64,000 bases of DNA from Pyrococcus kukulkanii (GTDB lineage: Archaea; Methanobacteriota_B; Thermococci; Thermococcales; Thermococcaceae). The number at the start of each line of letters is the position of its first letter. Position 1 is the stretch's first letter. Location: positions 124,001-188,000 of the forward strand of contig NZ_JARRIB010000004.1 in the NCBI RefSeq assembly GCF_041647995.1, written 5' to 3'. This document shows positions 62,598-64,000 of the stretch, in pieces. Position numbers and translations under genes: made by a program. The notes beneath the pieces were generated by a model that saw nothing but the letters and a program-made list of their open reading frames with translations, had not been told where the DNA came from and searched no databases.

Positions 62598-63941
62598 ATG
62601 CTCCTCACAAACGGCAGAGTTAATAGGATTGCCGATACCCTTCTTGAGCAACTGGAAAATACTCTGAGTTCAATAAACAAAGGTGAGTTGCTCAGATCTT
62701 GGAAAGACTTGCCATCCCCTATCAAGTCTAAAGTTTACGCCATAGATGGGAGTAGAAGCGTTTCAAGGCTAAGCGGGACTGTAATATACTTTCTCTCATC
62801 CTTTGCTGTTGGAACAGGAAAGCAGTACAGGCTTGTGTACGCCAATGCCATGAGGTACAACTATGGAGTTTCTGATCAGATAATAAGGATGCAGATGGAG
62901 ACTCTCGAGAACATGCTCGGCTATCTGGCAGGTAAAAAGCTCGGGAGGGAAGGGATAATCCTCATGGACGGAACCCTTACTGGCTCTGTAATAAGACCTC
63001 CTGTGTATCCCAAAGATATAGAAAGCATGAGCATACTCAGATCGATACTTGAAGAGGAAATATTCGACGAATTGGTTGCAGAATTTTTGGGGGATTTAGC
63101 TGAGCACTATTCCAAGATCGAAGAGGAGTTAAACTCAAGTGGGCAGAGCGATTCCCCCCTTAAGGCTGATGAGTCTGTAAAGAAGTTTGAGAAGGAGTAC
63201 CTCCAGAAGACGATATTTGGCTACCTAGAGGGAAAGGTCAGGGTAAAGGTTAGAATGGAGGACATCAAGAGGAAGAGCATTCCCGTTACAGTTCTAGAGA
63301 AAGCTGTTGAAAAAGGAAAGCCTTTAGAAAAGTTAGTTGAAGAGATAAAGAGGGGAGAAGTTGAAATATATGTGAGCAGAGAGGACTTGCTTGATGCCCT
63401 ACACGTTCTCCTTACCTACCTTGAGTACTTGTATTCGCTTGACAAGTTGCTCAGTCTCAATAAGGTAGCCTATGTTGCCAAGAGCTTCTACACGAGGAGC
63501 TTAGCTGAGAGACTTGGGCTTGAGGTCGTTGATACTGCACTACTCGATATAATCATGAGAAATATCCTGGGAAGTGAAAGGGAGGGGTACCTTGATCTTG
63601 AGCCAATAAGGCCAAAGCATGAAATTCCCAATTACCTTCTCAAGCACTTCAAGAACATCGAGGATATCCTCTCCCAGGGAATAAACGTAGCCTACGTGAG
63701 GTTCGAGAGGGGGGATGTGATCTACATGGTTCAGTCGAACAGGAAGATCGAGGAAATCCTACCAGAGATGCTCTATCACAAGGCCGGAGGCTACTTAAGA
63801 CCTCTACAACTTGCCCATCACGGTGTTAAGATCTCATACAAGGAGGCTAAAGCAAACCTTGCAATACTAATAAACATGCTGAGGGCCAAGGATCCTAATT
63901 TGAAGATATTCGTAAAGTACGGAAGGGCACCGCTTGAGTAG
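62598..63941 (+). CDS. nurA: NurA 5'-3' nuclease
   Basis: 447 residues from the ATG at 62598, the second ATG after GGGGTGAT; ATG 62592 or GTG 62589 would overlap rad50. The first catalytic acid is Asp50 in YAIDGSRSVSRLSG and another is Asp124 in IILMDGTLTGS. It degrades single strands with HerA in end resection. Last gene of the operon. Confidence 0.96.
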   Translation: MLLTNGRVNRIADTLLEQLENTLSSINKGELLRSWKDLPSPIKSKVYAIDGSRSVSRLSGTVIYFLSSFAVGTGKQYRLVYANAMRYNYGVSDQIIRMQMETLENMLGYLAGKKLGREGIILMDGTLTGSVIRPPVYPKDIESMSILRSILEEEIFDELVAEFLGDLAEHYSKIEEELNSSGQSDSPLKADESVKKFEKEYLQKTIFGYLEGKVRVKVRMEDIKRKSIPVTVLEKAVEKGKPLEKLVEEIKRGEVEIYVSREDLLDALHVLLTYLEYLYSLDKLLSLNKVAYVAKSFYTRSLAERLGLEVVDTALLDIIMRNILGSEREGYLDLEPIRPKHEIPNYLLKHFKNIEDILSQGINVAYVRFERGDVIYMVQSNRKIEEILPEMLYHKAGGYLRPLQLAHHGVKISYKEAKANLAILINMLRAKDPNLKIFVKYGRAPLE

Positions 63942-64000
63942 TCGACCTCCAAGTTGGCAGTCAGCGAATAGGTCTCTAGTGCCTCAAGGCAACAGCACAA
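63942..64000. other. Unassigned right edge
   Basis: 59 bases after nurA. No gene can be called from so little sequence. Confidence 0.3.

Overview
The window is a dense, nearly intron-less and tightly packed archaeal chromosome segment from the order Thermococcales, most probably a Pyrococcus. The signs are a HerA-Mre11-Rad50-NurA operon, a type III (archaeal) RuBisCO, an archaeal MfnA-type decarboxylase, an archaeal GO glycosylase (AGOG), an MptE-type pterin pyrophosphokinase, a box C/D sRNA, a tRNA-Leu with an encoded CCA, and TATA boxes with GGTGA/GGAGGT ribosome sites. I cannot fix the species from sequence alone.

Layout. 1-2.6 kb: a 5-oxoprolinase operon (pxpA, pxpB, pxpC) on the minus strand with a VapBC-like toxin-antitoxin pair lodged between pxpA and pxpB. 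2.7-4.2 kb: a DUF4143-type ATPase with an 18-bp inverted repeat over its start, then tRNA-Leu(GAG). 4.3-9.4 kb: plus-strand genes for a beta-RFAP-synthase-like GHMP protein, AGOG, an ABC exporter, a small beta-barrel protein and a TatD-like hydrolase. 9.4-13.8 kb: a minus-strand operon of an FmdE-like zinc protein plus a FecBCD-type importer, next to a CcdA-like protein. 13.8-16.7 kb: a second archaeal ATPase and an AlbA_2/Schlafen-like regulator, each preceded by short repeats. 16.7-19.8 kb: a decayed ABC exporter and a decayed MNT-HEPN pair. 19.8-29.9 kb: mostly housekeeping genes (truA, tRNA-binding protein, mptE, cstA, an ArsA-like ATPase cluster, ndk, an XPD-like helicase) and one C/D sRNA. 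29.9-34.7 kb: a low-density region with repeat and transposon remnants and three secreted or membrane-anchored unknowns. 34.7-45.1 kb: an accessory stretch rich in toxin-antitoxin genes, many frame-broken, around panB, a broken SF2 helicase with an unknown C-terminal domain, an EamA transporter, an Mrp/NBP35 ATPase and a Vsr-like nuclease. 45.2-49.7 kb: Sir2 followed by a seven-gene Mrp-type cation antiporter cluster. 49.8-55.6 kb: a minus-strand run of six genes (HAD phosphatase, polyprenol-kinase-like, MfnA, radical SAM, MgtE-like Mg transporter, RuBisCO). 55.6-63.9 kb: a plus-strand run DUF131, Na+/H+ antiporter, herA, mre11, rad50, nurA.

How genes may work together. HerA-NurA resects DNA ends opened by Mre11-Rad50. 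RuBisCO (AMP/nucleoside salvage) sits just downstream of a Mg transporter. MfnA and PanB both feed CoA synthesis (beta-alanine and ketopantoate). MptE and the RFAP-synthase homologue both point to a tetrahydropterin pathway. The long housekeeping frames are intact (Rad50 is about 880 codons unbroken), whereas frameshifts and stops cluster in toxin-antitoxin, exporter and secreted genes. This suggests true decay, or slippage control at A-runs, rather than general sequencing error.
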